Numbered from the stretch's first letter, positions 53,488 through 62,679 are shown. The stretch: 64,000 nucleotides of DNA from CPC320 sp002336405 (GCA_949372595.1 CASIAN010000017.1:1-64000); one strand, 5' to 3'. Translations and numbers: made by a program. The notes: generated by a model from the letters alone, not told the origin.

Positions 53488-53973
53488 TCAAAATGCGTCG
53501 GGCTGTGCTTCGCGCGCCATATGATCCAGCACCGCATTGACAAATTTCGTCTCTTTACTGTCAGGGAAAAAGGCCTGTGCCACCGCCACAAATTCGGCGA
53601 TCACCACCTTTGGCGGTGTCTGCGTATGACCCATTTCGGCGCCACCGGCCCGAAACAGCGCCCGCAGTGTCGGGTCAATCCGCGCAATGGGCCATTTCGC
53701 CACCAGCGCCCGGTCAGTCATCTGATCAATCTGGGCCTGATAGGTCACAGCCGTCTCAACAAGATCACGGAATAGATCGACATCACCCTCAAGCATCTCA
53801 TCGCCCTCATAGACGGCACCAAAACGGTGATCGAGAAACTCCGCCACAACCGAGGTGGCAGATTGCGCCGCAGCCTCCATTTGAAACAGCGCTTGTACCG
53901 CATAAAGCCGCGCGGCCGATTTCATCTTGCGTTTCTGGTTCCCCGAAAGGGCCCCGGTCTTTGTTTGGGTCAT
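53488..53973 (-). CDS. nusB: Transcription antitermination factor NusB
   Basis: 161 aa all-helical RNA-binding protein joining the rRNA antitermination complex. Features: SAARLYAVQALFQMEAAAQS near residue 15, FRDLVETAVTYQAQIDQMTD, and the C-terminal PPKVVIAEFVAVAQAFFPDS then KETKFVNAVLDHMARE. ATG 53973 overlaps the ribH stop (ATGA). Part of the ribB-ribH-nusB unit. Confidence 0.95.
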   Translation of the reverse strand: MTQTKTGALSGNQKRKMKSAARLYAVQALFQMEAAAQSATSVVAEFLDHRFGAVYEGDEMLEGDVDLFRDLVETAVTYQAQIDQMTDRALVAKWPIARIDPTLRALFRAGGAEMGHTQTPPKVVIAEFVAVAQAFFPDSKETKFVNAVLDHMAREAQPDAF

Positions 53974-54512
53974 GCTGTGCTGTTGCCGCTCGCTAACTGG
54001 GTCTCGTCGCTGGCCGGGCGAAACCCGATGCCTTTTCGCTGAGCGCCCCACTTACGGCTGAGCGCGATCAAATGCAAGGCCGCCGCTGCCGCACCGCCGC
54101 CTTTATTCTGTCTTGCAGGATCGGCACGCACCTCGGCCTGTGCCGTATTTTCCACCGTCAGGATGCCGTTGCCAATACACAAACCCTGTAGCCCCAGCTG
54201 TGAAAGCCCACGGCTACTGTCGTGACACACCGTGTCATAATGGCTGGTTTCACCACGGATCACACAGCCCAAAGCCACATAACCGTCAAATTTTGACAGC
54301 CGTTCGGCAATGCCGATTGCGGTGGGGATTTCCAGCGCGCCCGGCACCTCAACCTGCTCGACCTGACCACCGGCCGCAAGGATTTCAGCCGTCGCCCCCG
54401 CAATCAGCTGAGCGGCGATATCACCATAGTATGGGGCAACGACAATCAGTACTTTGACCGGTTTGGCAAACTCTGGTCGGGTCAAGCTGACATGCTGTTC
54501 GATATTGGCCAT
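53970..54512 (-). CDS. ribH: 6,7-dimethyl-8-ribityllumazine synthase
   Basis: 180 aa. VLIVVAPYYGDIAAQLIAGA near residue 20, QVEVPGALEIPTAIGIAERL near 55, and ALGCVIRGETSHYDTVCHDS near 82 with the catalytic His region, plus GNGILTVENTAQAEVRADP near 115. It makes the direct riboflavin precursor. Its ATG overlaps the ribB stop by one base, so ribB, ribH and nusB form one tightly coupled unit. Confidence 0.96.
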   Translation of the reverse strand: MANIEQHVSLTRPEFAKPVKVLIVVAPYYGDIAAQLIAGATAEILAAGGQVEQVEVPGALEIPTAIGIAERLSKFDGYVALGCVIRGETSHYDTVCHDSSRGLSQLGLQGLCIGNGILTVENTAQAEVRADPARQNKGGGAAAAALHLIALSRKWGAQRKGIGFRPASDETQLASGNSTA

Positions 54513-55636
54513 TAAGACACCTCTGGTATTTTTCGGGTGGCGACAATTTCCAACCCATAGGCCTCAAGCCCAACAACTTTCGGGATCGGAGAATTGCTCA
54601 GCAGTTCCAGCTGCGACAAACCAAGGGAACTCAAAATCTGCGCGCCAAGACCGTATTGACGCAGTTTTGACGGCGACCCCGCAGCCGTATCGGCCATTTT
54701 TTGCCCCGTATCACGTAGTAACACCACCACGCCGCGCCCCTCTTTGGCCACCGCGCGCATCGCATCTGCGAACTCGCCAGCGCGGCCCATTGCGCCAATA
54801 CCGATCAAATCGAGCATGGTATCAAGGGCGTGCATCCGCACCAAGACCGGACCGGGTGCAGATAAGTCGCCTTTACTGAGAACAATATGCTCATCCCCGT
54901 GGGTTTCATCCACATAGACCCGCATCAACCAGTCCCCACCGAACTCTGATACCACCTGACTTTCTGATTGCACCCGCACCAGATTGTCGTGGCGCCGTCG
55001 ATAGGCGATCAAGTCGCTGATTGTACCAATTTTCAGCCCATGTTTTTGCGCAAAACTCACCAGTTCCGGCAGTCGCGACATGGTGCCGTCTTCGTTCATA
55101 ATTTCGCAGATGACACCTGAGGGGTTTAACCCCGCCAACCGGCTTAGATCCACCGCCGCTTCGGTGTGGCCTGCCCGGACCAAAACACCGCCATTGCGCG
55201 CCTGAAGTGGAAAAACATGACCCGGTGTGGCGATATCTTCGGCAGTCTTTGACGCATCGATCGCCACCGCCACAGTGCGTGCCCGATCATGAGCGGAGAT
55301 GCCTGTTGTCACCCCGTCACGAGCCTCAATCGACACCGTAAAAGCAGTCTCGTGGCGTGACGAGTTGCTGCTTGCCATTAGCGGCAGCCCCAGTGCTGCG
55401 ATCCGGTCTTTGGGCAAAGTGAGACAAATCAAACCGCGGCCGTGTTTGGCCATAAAATTGATCGCATCTGGCGTGGCCATCTGAGCGGGGATTACCAGAT
55501 CACCTTCATTTTCGCGATCTTCATGATCGACCAAAATAAACATCCGGCCATTGCGTGCATCGTCAATAATCTCTTCTACCGACGAAATCGCATCTTGCCA
55601 GTTCTCTTCCACCTTGCCGGGCGTCTCGAAACCCAT
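54512..55636 (-). CDS. ribB: 3,4-dihydroxy-2-butanone-4-phosphate synthase with degenerate GTP cyclohydrolase II domain
   Basis: 374 aa. Residues 15-215 are RibB: MFILVDHEDRENEGDLVIPA, then SRHETAFTVSIEARDGVTTG, then PLQARNGGVLVRAGHTEAAV. Residues about 220-370 align in order with RibA (VRMHALDTMLDLIG, EGRGVVVLLRDTGQ, LRQYGLGAQILSSLGL) but lack the three zinc Cys of active GTP cyclohydrolase II, so that half is probably inactive or regulatory. Such hybrids are known as RibBX. ATG 55636 has GGAG upstream. I found no FMN riboswitch before it. Confidence 0.92.
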   Translation of the reverse strand: MGFETPGKVEENWQDAISSVEEIIDDARNGRMFILVDHEDRENEGDLVIPAQMATPDAINFMAKHGRGLICLTLPKDRIAALGLPLMASSNSSRHETAFTVSIEARDGVTTGISAHDRARTVAVAIDASKTAEDIATPGHVFPLQARNGGVLVRAGHTEAAVDLSRLAGLNPSGVICEIMNEDGTMSRLPELVSFAQKHGLKIGTISDLIAYRRRHDNLVRVQSESQVVSEFGGDWLMRVYVDETHGDEHIVLSKGDLSAPGPVLVRMHALDTMLDLIGIGAMGRAGEFADAMRAVAKEGRGVVVLLRDTGQKMADTAAGSPSKLRQYGLGAQILSSLGLSQLELLSNSPIPKVVGLEAYGLEIVATRKIPEVS

Positions 55637-55772
55637 TGCCTGTTCTCCAATTCTGATCTTGGCAGCCCATAAATATGCGCCTTGTCGGATGAGTGTAGAA
55701 AGCTTTACTGTCTGAGTGAAGACGGAAACCGTGCTCTGCGCACCACAAACCGTATGCAGGCCGGATACTTCC

Positions 55773-56582
55773 TTAATCAGCGTCCCCAGAGGGCTGTGAC
55801 ACGGCATGCGCCTGAGCGGCATATAAAGCAACAGCCGCGGCATTGGACACATTCAAAGAACCAAACCCAGCCGCATCCGCAATTTTAACCAATGCGTCGC
55901 AGGTCGTCTTGGTTTTTTCGCGCAAACCCGGCCCTTCCGCCCCAAGCACCAGCGCCACGGGCCGATCACGCCGACCTTCCAGCGCAGCTTCAATCGTGCC
56001 CGATGCTTCTCCATCCAGTCCCAAAACCAGATAGCCCATATTTTGCAGTTCAATAATTGCGTCAGCCAGATTGCGCACACGCAGGTAAGGCTGACGTTCC
56101 AGCGCGCCGCTGGCCGTTTTTGCCAAAGCGCCAGTTTCAGGGGCAGAGTTGCGCAATGTCGCAATCACCGCATTGGCGCCAAAAACTTCCGCTGAACGCA
56201 GAACCGCCCCGACATTATGTGGATCGGTCACCCGGTCGAGCAAAACAAGCCGCGGCGGCCGCGCCCCCTTTGGGATGGCAACATCCGCCAAGCTGCCCCA
56301 ATTCAGCGCCTTAACTTCAAGTGCGGCCCCTTGATGCACCGATTGTGGATCCAGCGGCGCATCAAACCTGCGCGGATCGCAAATTTCAGGGGTCAATGCC
56401 GCAATCTCGATCGCCTCATTGAGTTTATCTGCGGCATTCTTTGTCACCACAAGCCGCAGTTTAACCCGCTTTGGATTTACCAATGCATCGCGCACCGCGT
56501 GCAGACCAAACAACCATACGGTCTCGGCCGCTGATGCGCGCTTGGCCTGTTCTTTTTCGATCACCCATGTGGGTTTTTTCAT
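55773..56582 (-). CDS. rlmB: 23S rRNA (guanosine-2251-2'-O)-methyltransferase RlmB (TrmH family)
   Basis: 269 aa SPOUT methyltransferase. N-terminal substrate domain (WLFGLHAVRDALVNPKRVKL) and C-terminal knot: LLDRVTDPHNVGAVLRSAEV near residue 115, VALVLGAEGPGLREKTKTTC near 205 and VKIADAAGFGSLNVSNAAAV near 230. It methylates G2251 of 23S rRNA. It lies upstream of ribB on the same strand and close to tRNA-Tyr on the other. Confidence 0.94.
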   Translation of the reverse strand: MKKPTWVIEKEQAKRASAAETVWLFGLHAVRDALVNPKRVKLRLVVTKNAADKLNEAIEIAALTPEICDPRRFDAPLDPQSVHQGAALEVKALNWGSLADVAIPKGARPPRLVLLDRVTDPHNVGAVLRSAEVFGANAVIATLRNSAPETGALAKTASGALERQPYLRVRNLADAIIELQNMGYLVLGLDGEASGTIEAALEGRRDRPVALVLGAEGPGLREKTKTTCDALVKIADAAGFGSLNVSNAAAVALYAAQAHAVSQPSGDAD

Positions 56583-56717
56583 GATGTAGCAGCCTTATAG
56601 GTACCTGCGCACCTAGATGCTCTGTTGATACGGCGGCTGCAAGGGATTTTCCGGTTGACGTGGGAAAAAGGCAACTGTAGTGACGCGTTTACAGCACGGC
56701 TGAAAAGCCATGCACGT

Positions 56718-56801
56718 GGGCGACAGGCCGCAAGGTGTGGCAGGGGACTGTAACTCCCTCGCGGAGACGCACGCCTGGTTCGATTCCAGGGTCGCCCACC
56801 A
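56718..56801 (+). tRNA. tRNA-Tyr (anticodon GTA)
   Basis: Class II tRNA of 84 bases with encoded CCA. Acceptor GGGCGAC pairs with GTCGCCC, the anticodon arm is GGGGACTGTAACTCCCT with GTA, there is a long variable arm (CGCGGAGACGCACG region), and the T arm is CCTGGTTCGATTCCAGG. Discriminator A. Confidence 0.95.
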
Positions 56802-57561
56802 CTTTCCATTCATTAGGAAATTTGCGGGGGGATGCACGCTTTTGTTCAAAGCGTTTGTGCGCGTCATATTCGGCGACCCCAACTTTTGTTTCATTCTTGT
56901 GCCGTTCCGACAGAACCAAACCCTGTTTCACCCCCGTATTTCAATGACAGGATAGCATTGTGACCACGCCAAAGGCCATGGCCACCAGCGGCCAACGCGT
57001 CATTGATGACAAACGCAAAATTTGGATTTAAGAGCCAGATCATTGCGCCTTAAATCCGTCAAACGAGATGCCGCAAATGAACACCGAAGGCTCACGCAAG
57101 AAGTGCTGAAATGATAAACACTTACCACCGCGCAGCGGCACACGCGCAATTTGTCGCGCACAGCTTGCGCCGGCAACGCCGTATTTTTCGGTTTTTTTTG
57201 AGACATTGGTAATCTGCGCAAAAAATTATGCTTGCAGCGCGATTACAAATAATCTTGCGCAAAACAGCAATTTTTGCATATACATTGCGGGTGCGCGCCG
57301 CCAAACGATAGGGCTTTCAATCCCTACATACTGCGCTTGGGCACAGTACGCCCAAAAGTCGCTTGGCTCTTTTGACGTTCGCTGTCACAAAGACAAATAG
57401 CGATCCTACGGCTCCACTTGATATTGCATATCTAACCCTACATATCGCCCCTAGCGAGATAAACAAAAAATAAGCATGGCGATTTCCCAAAAAAACCGTC
57501 CTTGAAAAGCGATGAACAAAGAAAAGTAGGAGGTATTGGCATACCGAACCTCCGCAGGAAA
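56802..57561. other. Gene-free stretch with two inverted repeats before the MATE gene
   Basis: About 0.76 kb without a credible gene. Two inverted repeats stand out: TTGGGC/GCCCAA with a seven-base loop at 57337-57355, and GGAGGT/ACCTCC at 57529-57553, which encloses a competing GGTAT/ATACC hairpin. The latter lies 25 bp before the MATE start and could affect its translation or transcription. Confidence 0.5.
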
Positions 57562-57582
57562 ATGAACGAAAATACCTCATGA
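57562..57582 (+). CDS. Possible leader peptide upstream of the MATE gene
   Basis: Six codons, MNENTS, from an ATG preceded by CAGGAA, with a TGA that overlaps the MATE ATG (ATGA). The MATE start itself has no good ribosome binding site, so ribosomes ending this mini-frame could reinitiate there. Very short, hence uncertain. Confidence 0.3.
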   Translation: MNENTS

Positions 57583-58967
57583 AAAAAGATGATTTGACGA
57601 CAGGTCCGATGGCCTCGCATTTTCGTACGCTTGCCGTGCCAGCCGCTTTTGGGATGCTATTTACGACACTTTATAACGTGGTAGATGTCTATTACGCAGG
57701 CCTGCTTTCAACAGAAGCACAGGCCGGGCTTGCAATAGGCTACCAAGCATTTTTCATCCTGATGGCGGTGGGATTCGGCCTCAGCTCGGCACTCAGCACC
57801 CTTGTCAGCAATGCCAAAGGCAGCGGCGATGACGCCGAGGCCCAGCGCTATGTGGTGCAAGGCTTAGCGTTCGGCGTGGGTATCACCGCATCATGCATGA
57901 TAATTGGCTGGTTCCTTGGGCCGGTACTGATCATCTTGGTCTCAGAACCCGGGGCGTATCGCGACGCGGCGCTGGGATATTTTCATTGGCTTATTTTTGC
58001 TTTGCCCGGATTTTTACTGGCTTATGGCGGCAACGGGATCTTACAGGCGCACGGCGACAGTCGTAGCATGCAACGCGCCCTTATGGTGGCGTTTGTGGCC
58101 AACATTGGGCTCAATCCTCTATTCATGTTTGGCCTGCCCGACTTTTGGTCTGGCATGGGGTTCAATGGTATCGCCGCAGCCACCATCATCAGCCAAACTG
58201 GCGTCATGGTCTATATTGTGGTCCGAATCTTTCGGCTTGAGATTATGCAGTCTGTTTCGATCGCCGCTTTCCGACCTGACAAAGACAGCTTTAAAAAGAT
58301 TTTTGAACAGCTGTTGCCTGCCAGCTCGGCAATTATGGTCATGTTCGTATCCGGTTTCGTCGTTCAGTTTGCTCTCAAGACCTTTGGTGGCCATGCGGTT
58401 GCAGCTTACGGTGTTGCTTTGAGAATAGAACAGATCTTTTTGTTGCCAGTTCTTGGTATGACGGGCGCACTCTTGCCAATTGCAGGGCAGAACTTTGGCG
58501 CCCAAAAATATGACCGCGTGCGCGAAGCTTTAAAATATTGTTGGGCTGCCGGCTTTGTGATGACTGCGGTTGCGACGCCCATTTTATTGTTTGGTGGCAG
58601 CTTTGCGATGGCACTGTTCAGCACTGATCCCGATGTTATTCGCGCCGGCAGCAGCTATCTGCGCGTCGACGCTTTTTTATTCCCAATCTATATGATGCTT
58701 TTTTCGATAAACTCACTGTTACAAGCGTTTAAACAGGCAATTTGGACACTGTGGATCAGCATCTACCGCCAAGGGTTTGCTGTGGCATTTTTTATTTGGG
58801 TGTTCATAAGCTTCACAGATTTTGGCGTGCAGGGCGTTTGGTTTGGCATTGCCACGGCAGTAACAAGCGGTTGGGTACTGTCTCTTATCATCGTCCGAAA
58901 CGTCGCCAGAAAACAGATTGGCGGCTTGCTGCCTACGGCTCTGGCAAGCCCGCCCCAAAATGTCTAA
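57579..58967 (+). CDS. MATE family efflux transporter
   Basis: 462 aa with about twelve transmembrane segments in two MatE halves. Characteristic pieces: MLFTTLYNVVDVYYAGLLST near residue 25, FGLSSALSTLVSNAKGSGDD near 65, and the second half LPVLGMTGALLPIAGQNFGA near 285. Such proteins export drugs or cations using Na+ or H+ gradients; the substrate cannot be told. The only start signal is an overlap with a six-codon leader frame. No regulator gene is adjacent. Confidence 0.92.
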   Translation: MKKDDLTTGPMASHFRTLAVPAAFGMLFTTLYNVVDVYYAGLLSTEAQAGLAIGYQAFFILMAVGFGLSSALSTLVSNAKGSGDDAEAQRYVVQGLAFGVGITASCMIIGWFLGPVLIILVSEPGAYRDAALGYFHWLIFALPGFLLAYGGNGILQAHGDSRSMQRALMVAFVANIGLNPLFMFGLPDFWSGMGFNGIAAATIISQTGVMVYIVVRIFRLEIMQSVSIAAFRPDKDSFKKIFEQLLPASSAIMVMFVSGFVVQFALKTFGGHAVAAYGVALRIEQIFLLPVLGMTGALLPIAGQNFGAQKYDRVREALKYCWAAGFVMTAVATPILLFGGSFAMALFSTDPDVIRAGSSYLRVDAFLFPIYMMLFSINSLLQAFKQAIWTLWISIYRQGFAVAFFIWVFISFTDFGVQGVWFGIATAVTSGWVLSLIIVRNVARKQIGGLLPTALASPPQNV

Positions 58968-59295
58968 GCCGCCAGAACAGAAGATTTCGCCCGATTGCGA
59001 AGGAAGGCTCGCACAATCTCACCCGATCTGCACCATCACATCGGACCAAATAGAAGATGTTGCGCGCGCTTCGCGCAATGGGTCACGGCCGTGCTCAGGC
59101 ACCAGTGCCCGCGTTATAGTCATGGGCGCATCACAGGACGAACATTAAGATAGAAAAGACACACACAAACGCCTTCATTCCCCGAATGCTTTATCATTTG
59201 ATTATTTCAATAGCCCGTATGGCCGATGTGTTTTGTACTTGGTTGCATTGATCGCATTTTGAGCTATTTTCCAACAAAACATGCGCGAGACTTAA
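58968..59295. other. Gene-free stretch
   Basis: About 0.33 kb after the MATE gene. No frame with a credible start or family, and no T-run terminator recognised. It should hold the promoter of the small-protein pair that follows. Confidence 0.4.
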
Positions 59296-59442
59296 ATGAA
59301 CAACACTCCAGAGACACCCAACCAAGACGAGCCCGCACCTAAGAAAAAGTCTGATGCAGCGATGAGCGGGATGGTCGCGACCTATGCGCTGTTATTCGCC
59401 TTCGCCTTTACTGCTATTATTGTTTGGATTTCAGCCGGTTAG
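59296..59442 (+). CDS. Small single-pass membrane protein, hypothetical
   Basis: 48 aa: a hydrophilic N terminus rich in Pro, Glu and Lys (NNTPETPNQDEPAPKKKSDA) and one transmembrane helix (MVATYALLFAFAFTAIIVWI) reaching almost to the C terminus. No family known to me. It is followed 6 bp later by a small zinc-ribbon protein, so the two probably form one transcript. Confidence 0.6.
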   Translation: MNNTPETPNQDEPAPKKKSDAAMSGMVATYALLFAFAFTAIIVWISAG

Positions 59443-59448
59443 GGTAGA

Positions 59449-59637
59449 ATGGATAATCACAGCCATCCTGGCAACGCAAACCGGCCACGCTGCCCAAGGT
59501 GTCAATCGCCCTTGACCACTGTTGTCGTTCACGGACATGAGCAATGCGTCATTTGCAAATCCAATATCTTCGAATGCTGTTCAGGCGATACCTGTGAGAC
59601 AGACCATAATTTGTCTTTGGGGTACAGCAGGACATAA
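59449..59637 (+). CDS. Small zinc-ribbon-like protein
   Basis: 62 aa with two CxxC knuckles (RPRCPRCQSPL near residue 14, EQCVICKSNIFECC near 32) and further Cys (GDTCETDH), enough for one or two zinc sites. The core looks conserved in style with small Rhodobacteraceae zinc proteins; the last 10 residues look less so. Function unknown. Directly follows the small membrane protein gene. Confidence 0.6.
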   Translation: MDNHSHPGNANRPRCPRCQSPLTTVVVHGHEQCVICKSNIFECCSGDTCETDHNLSLGYSRT

Positions 59638-59744
59638 TATAGCGCAATTGATCCCGCATGGGCCGCGTCTTATTCAACCTGTCGCCCTGAGCCCTTTGGG
59701 TTACAACCAAGCTTGGTAGCTGTCGCCAATGGCAGCTAAAGCGA

Positions 59745-60305
59745 TCAAAAAGTGGTCATGATTTTATTCAATGACTTTTTAATTTTGGCAACTTTTGGCA
59801 CTTTTGCATCAGGATTGGCACGACCAACGGCAATAATCGCTACAGGCGTTTCAGAACTGGGACGCTCAAGCAGGTTATTTAAAAACTTCATCGGGTTTGG
59901 CATATGGGTCAAAGCCACAAGTCCCGCGTGATGCAGCGCTGAAATGAGAAAGCCGCTTGCAATGCCTCCACTTTCAGGAACATGGAAATTTTTTTATTTG
60001 GTGCCATCTTCAAACGCGCGCCACCGCTGCGCAAAAACCACGATCAACCAAGGCGCAACGGTCAAATGTGGCCGGTCCGCGTCGGTTCCGAGAGGTTCGA
60101 GTGCTTTTATCCATTCATCGCCACCTCCACCCTCATAAAGTTTTTTTCTCTTTTTTTCTGCAGCAACCCGTATCTGATGTTTAATTTCCGGGTCTGAAAT
60201 TGCAACAAAATGCCGCGGCTGATGGTTGGCGCCCGAAGGCGCAGTACCGGCGGTGCGGATACAGGCTTGTATAATGGCCTTGGGAACGGGCTGGCCGTTA
60301 AAATA
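59745..60305 (-). pseudogene. Nitroreductase family protein, 5'-truncated with in-frame stop
   Basis: One continuous minus-strand frame reads FNGQPVPKAIIQACIRTAGT, APSGANHQPRHFVAISDPEI, then TVAPWLIVVFAQRWRAFEDG; a TAA at 59994-59996 follows, and the sense continues as ESGGIASGFLISALHHAGLV and LTHMPNPMKFLNNLLERPSS to a TGA at 59745. The usual N-terminal 40-50 residues, including the first FMN-binding Arg cluster, are missing: an upstream in-frame TGA lies at 60306. Resembles the iodotyrosine-deiodinase-like nitroreductases. Confidence 0.85.
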
Positions 60306-60335
60306 TCAGACACTATGGCGTCGCTTCAAGCGGTC

Positions 60336-60622
60336 TTAGTAAACCTGAGCTTCGCACAGCATCTCTTGGTTACTGCGTGACATGTGACCCGGAAGATCAA
60401 GTGTCTCATAGGCGATTTTTTTCCCGTGAAAACACTCTCACCTCCTGCAAGAATTATGGCCGTAATCCACATCGTAAACTGGGCCACAACCCCGCATAAT
60501 AGGAAATTACAGTTATCATGGAAATTAAACCCAAAAAATGCAACAAACAAAAGCGCTGCGCGATCCTGACTCAAAACTTTAAAATCGAGCTGACGATACC
60601 CGCACGATATGTCTTTTATCAA
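60336..60622 (-). pseudogene. Possible small membrane protein gene with homopolymer frameshift
   Basis: A minus-strand frame encodes a hydrophobic stretch (VVAQFTMWITAIILAGGESV) up to FTGKK. At a run of seven T (plus strand 60416-60422) a shift would continue it as IAYETLDLPGHMSRSNQEML to a stop at 60336. The joined product looks better than either frame alone, but I know no family. The surrounding 60306-60831 is otherwise empty. Confidence 0.35.
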
Positions 60623-60831
60623 TAAACAACTAGAATCACATATTCGTTGGTTTCAAAAGTGCTAGATAAACACTGCGATTAACACTACAAAAAATCCGCT
60701 GTGAGATGAGAAACTCCCGAATAGATTGCAGCACACACTGTAAAACGCCAGCTTTGGTATTTTCCAAAAACCTATGTATGACATAATCTTTGCAATACCA
60801 AGAAGCCATTACCGCCACTGTGGAGTGACCA

Positions 60832-61482
60832 ATGACCCAAGACCGCAAAACCACGTCTGCGCAGCAACAGATGCAGCCACCCGCTAAAGCTTTGTTAGAA
60901 CCGGCACCTAGATCAAACGGCGACAGTCAACTGTTTGACGGTGATGAAACTATGTTCAAACAGCACGTCTCAGGGCTCAAAATTTACGGTGAATATGGTG
61001 TGGGGCGCTCGACAGAATGGCTTTTTCGCACCACAGACGCACAGATTTACAGCATCGATTCTGACGCTCGGTGGGTAAAGTCTGTCCAGCAGAATTGTCA
61101 GTACAGTGACCGGCTACACCTGCAGTATTGTGACGTTGGCCCCGTTGGCGATTGGGGGTGGCCACTGGATGACGCAGGCCGTGACAATTATGCGCGCTAT
61201 ACCAATGCTTGGTGGCGCGACGGCATCAAGCCCGATTTGGTCCTGATCGATGGCCGCTTTCGTGTCTGTTGTTTTTTAACGTCCCTTAAATATGCAAAGA
61301 CCGGTACAAAGATTATTTTCGATGACTATTTCAACCGACCCGAATATCATTTGGTCGAAGAGTTTTTGAAGCCGACTGAGGCATGTGGCCGTCAGGCGCT
61401 GTTTGTCAAAACCAACGGTGCAGACCAAACAGGCGCAGAACTGGATCGTGTCATCGATCACTTTCAATTCGTAAAAGAGTGA
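60832..61482 (+). CDS. SAM-methyltransferase-fold protein, hypothetical
   Basis: 216 aa. The core resembles a class I methyltransferase fold: YGEYGVGRSTEWLF near residue 52 (glycine-rich motif I position), IYSIDSDARWVKSVQQN near 72 (acidic end of strand 2), PDLVLIDGRFRVCCFLTSLK near 127, and KIIFDDYFNRPEYH near 158. A hydrophilic Gln-rich N-terminal tail precedes it. It may be a methyltransferase or a related glycan-modifying protein; no partner genes nearby indicate which. Confidence 0.65.
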   Translation: MTQDRKTTSAQQQMQPPAKALLEPAPRSNGDSQLFDGDETMFKQHVSGLKIYGEYGVGRSTEWLFRTTDAQIYSIDSDARWVKSVQQNCQYSDRLHLQYCDVGPVGDWGWPLDDAGRDNYARYTNAWWRDGIKPDLVLIDGRFRVCCFLTSLKYAKTGTKIIFDDYFNRPEYHLVEEFLKPTEACGRQALFVKTNGADQTGAELDRVIDHFQFVKE

Positions 61483-61559
61483 CCTTGTACCGCCCGCTGC
61501 CGGTCTGCAGCTGATTTGGCCTCTGGCATTTATCTCAAAGACTGTGTAACCGATCCAGC

Positions 61560-62600
61560 ATGATTACATCTCTGACAATACGCCGCGCCGATGATTGGCA
61601 TCTGCATCTGCGCGATGGGGCAATGCTGCCCGCCGTGCTGGCCGAAACTGTCCGTCACTTCAGCCGCGCAATCATTATGCCCAATCTCATGCCACCCGTG
61701 ACAACCGGCGCACAGGCCGCAGCTTACCGCGACAGAATTTTGGCTGCCCTGCCCGAAGGTCAGACTTTTGAGCCGCTGATGACGCTCTATCTCACCGAGG
61801 ATACCGACCTTGACGACCTGACAGCGGCCCATGCAAGTGGCTTGATCAAAGCCGTCAAATTATACCCCGCGGGTGCGACCACCAATTCCGCCTCAGGGGT
61901 ACATAACTTTGAGACCATTCGCCCGGTTCTTGAGCGTATGGCCGAGATTGGCTGCCCATTATGTGTGCACGGCGAAGTCACGGATCCAGAGGTTGATATC
62001 TTTGACCGCGAGGCCGTTTTTATAGATCGCGTGCTGACACCGCTGCGCCGTGCCACCCCCGAATTGCGGGTAATCATGGAACATATCACCACCTCGGACG
62101 CAGTTGAATACGTCAAGGGCGAGACCAGTAATTTGGCCGCCACCGTGACCACGCACCACTTGATGATCAACCGCAACCACATTCTGGCCGGCGGCATAAA
62201 ACCGCATTACTACTGCTTGCCGGTGGCGAAACGCGAAACCCACAGGCTGGCCCTGCGCTCAGCAGTGACATCTGGCAATGCAAAGTTTTTCCTCGGCACG
62301 GATAGCGCCCCACATGTGGATGCCGCAAAAGAACAGGCCTGCGGTTGCGCTGGATGTTTCACTGCCACCAACACAATGGCCATTCTGGCACATGTGTTCG
62401 AACAAGAAGCCGCGCTTGACCATCTAGAGGCCTTCACCTCACGCAATGGTCCGGCCTTCTACGGCTTGCCAATAAATACCGAAACCATAACCCTAATCAA
62501 GGGCGAAGTGGTACAGTTCCCCAAAAAGATCGCCTCAGAAGACGGCCCGATAACAGTGTTCGACCCCGGCGTCGACATTCACTGGCAGGTCAAAGAATGA
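61560..62600 (+). CDS. pyrC: Dihydroorotase (class II)
   Basis: 346 aa zinc amidohydrolase of the E. coli PyrC type. Metal motif DDWHLHLRDGAMLP near residue 13, carboxylated Lys in LIKAVKLYPAGATTNS near 100, His ligands in CPLCVHGEVTDPEVDIFDRE near 138 and VIMEHITTSDAVEYV near 175, and Asp in FFLGTDSAPHV near 247. It forms dihydroorotate in pyrimidine synthesis. pyrE follows after 79 bp, making a pyrC-pyrE unit. Confidence 0.97.
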   Translation: MITSLTIRRADDWHLHLRDGAMLPAVLAETVRHFSRAIIMPNLMPPVTTGAQAAAYRDRILAALPEGQTFEPLMTLYLTEDTDLDDLTAAHASGLIKAVKLYPAGATTNSASGVHNFETIRPVLERMAEIGCPLCVHGEVTDPEVDIFDREAVFIDRVLTPLRRATPELRVIMEHITTSDAVEYVKGETSNLAATVTTHHLMINRNHILAGGIKPHYYCLPVAKRETHRLALRSAVTSGNAKFFLGTDSAPHVDAAKEQACGCAGCFTATNTMAILAHVFEQEAALDHLEAFTSRNGPAFYGLPINTETITLIKGEVVQFPKKIASEDGPITVFDPGVDIHWQVKE

Positions 62601-62679
62601 TCTCATATCCCACCGCCATCATCTTGCGCCCCACAACAAACTGCACCCGCTGCCACATCCTTTCAAGAAAGGGCCCAAA

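Noticed and set aside
55637..55772. FMN riboswitch before ribB
   Set aside because: I looked for the conserved purine-rich loops and multi-stem core on the minus strand and did not find them.
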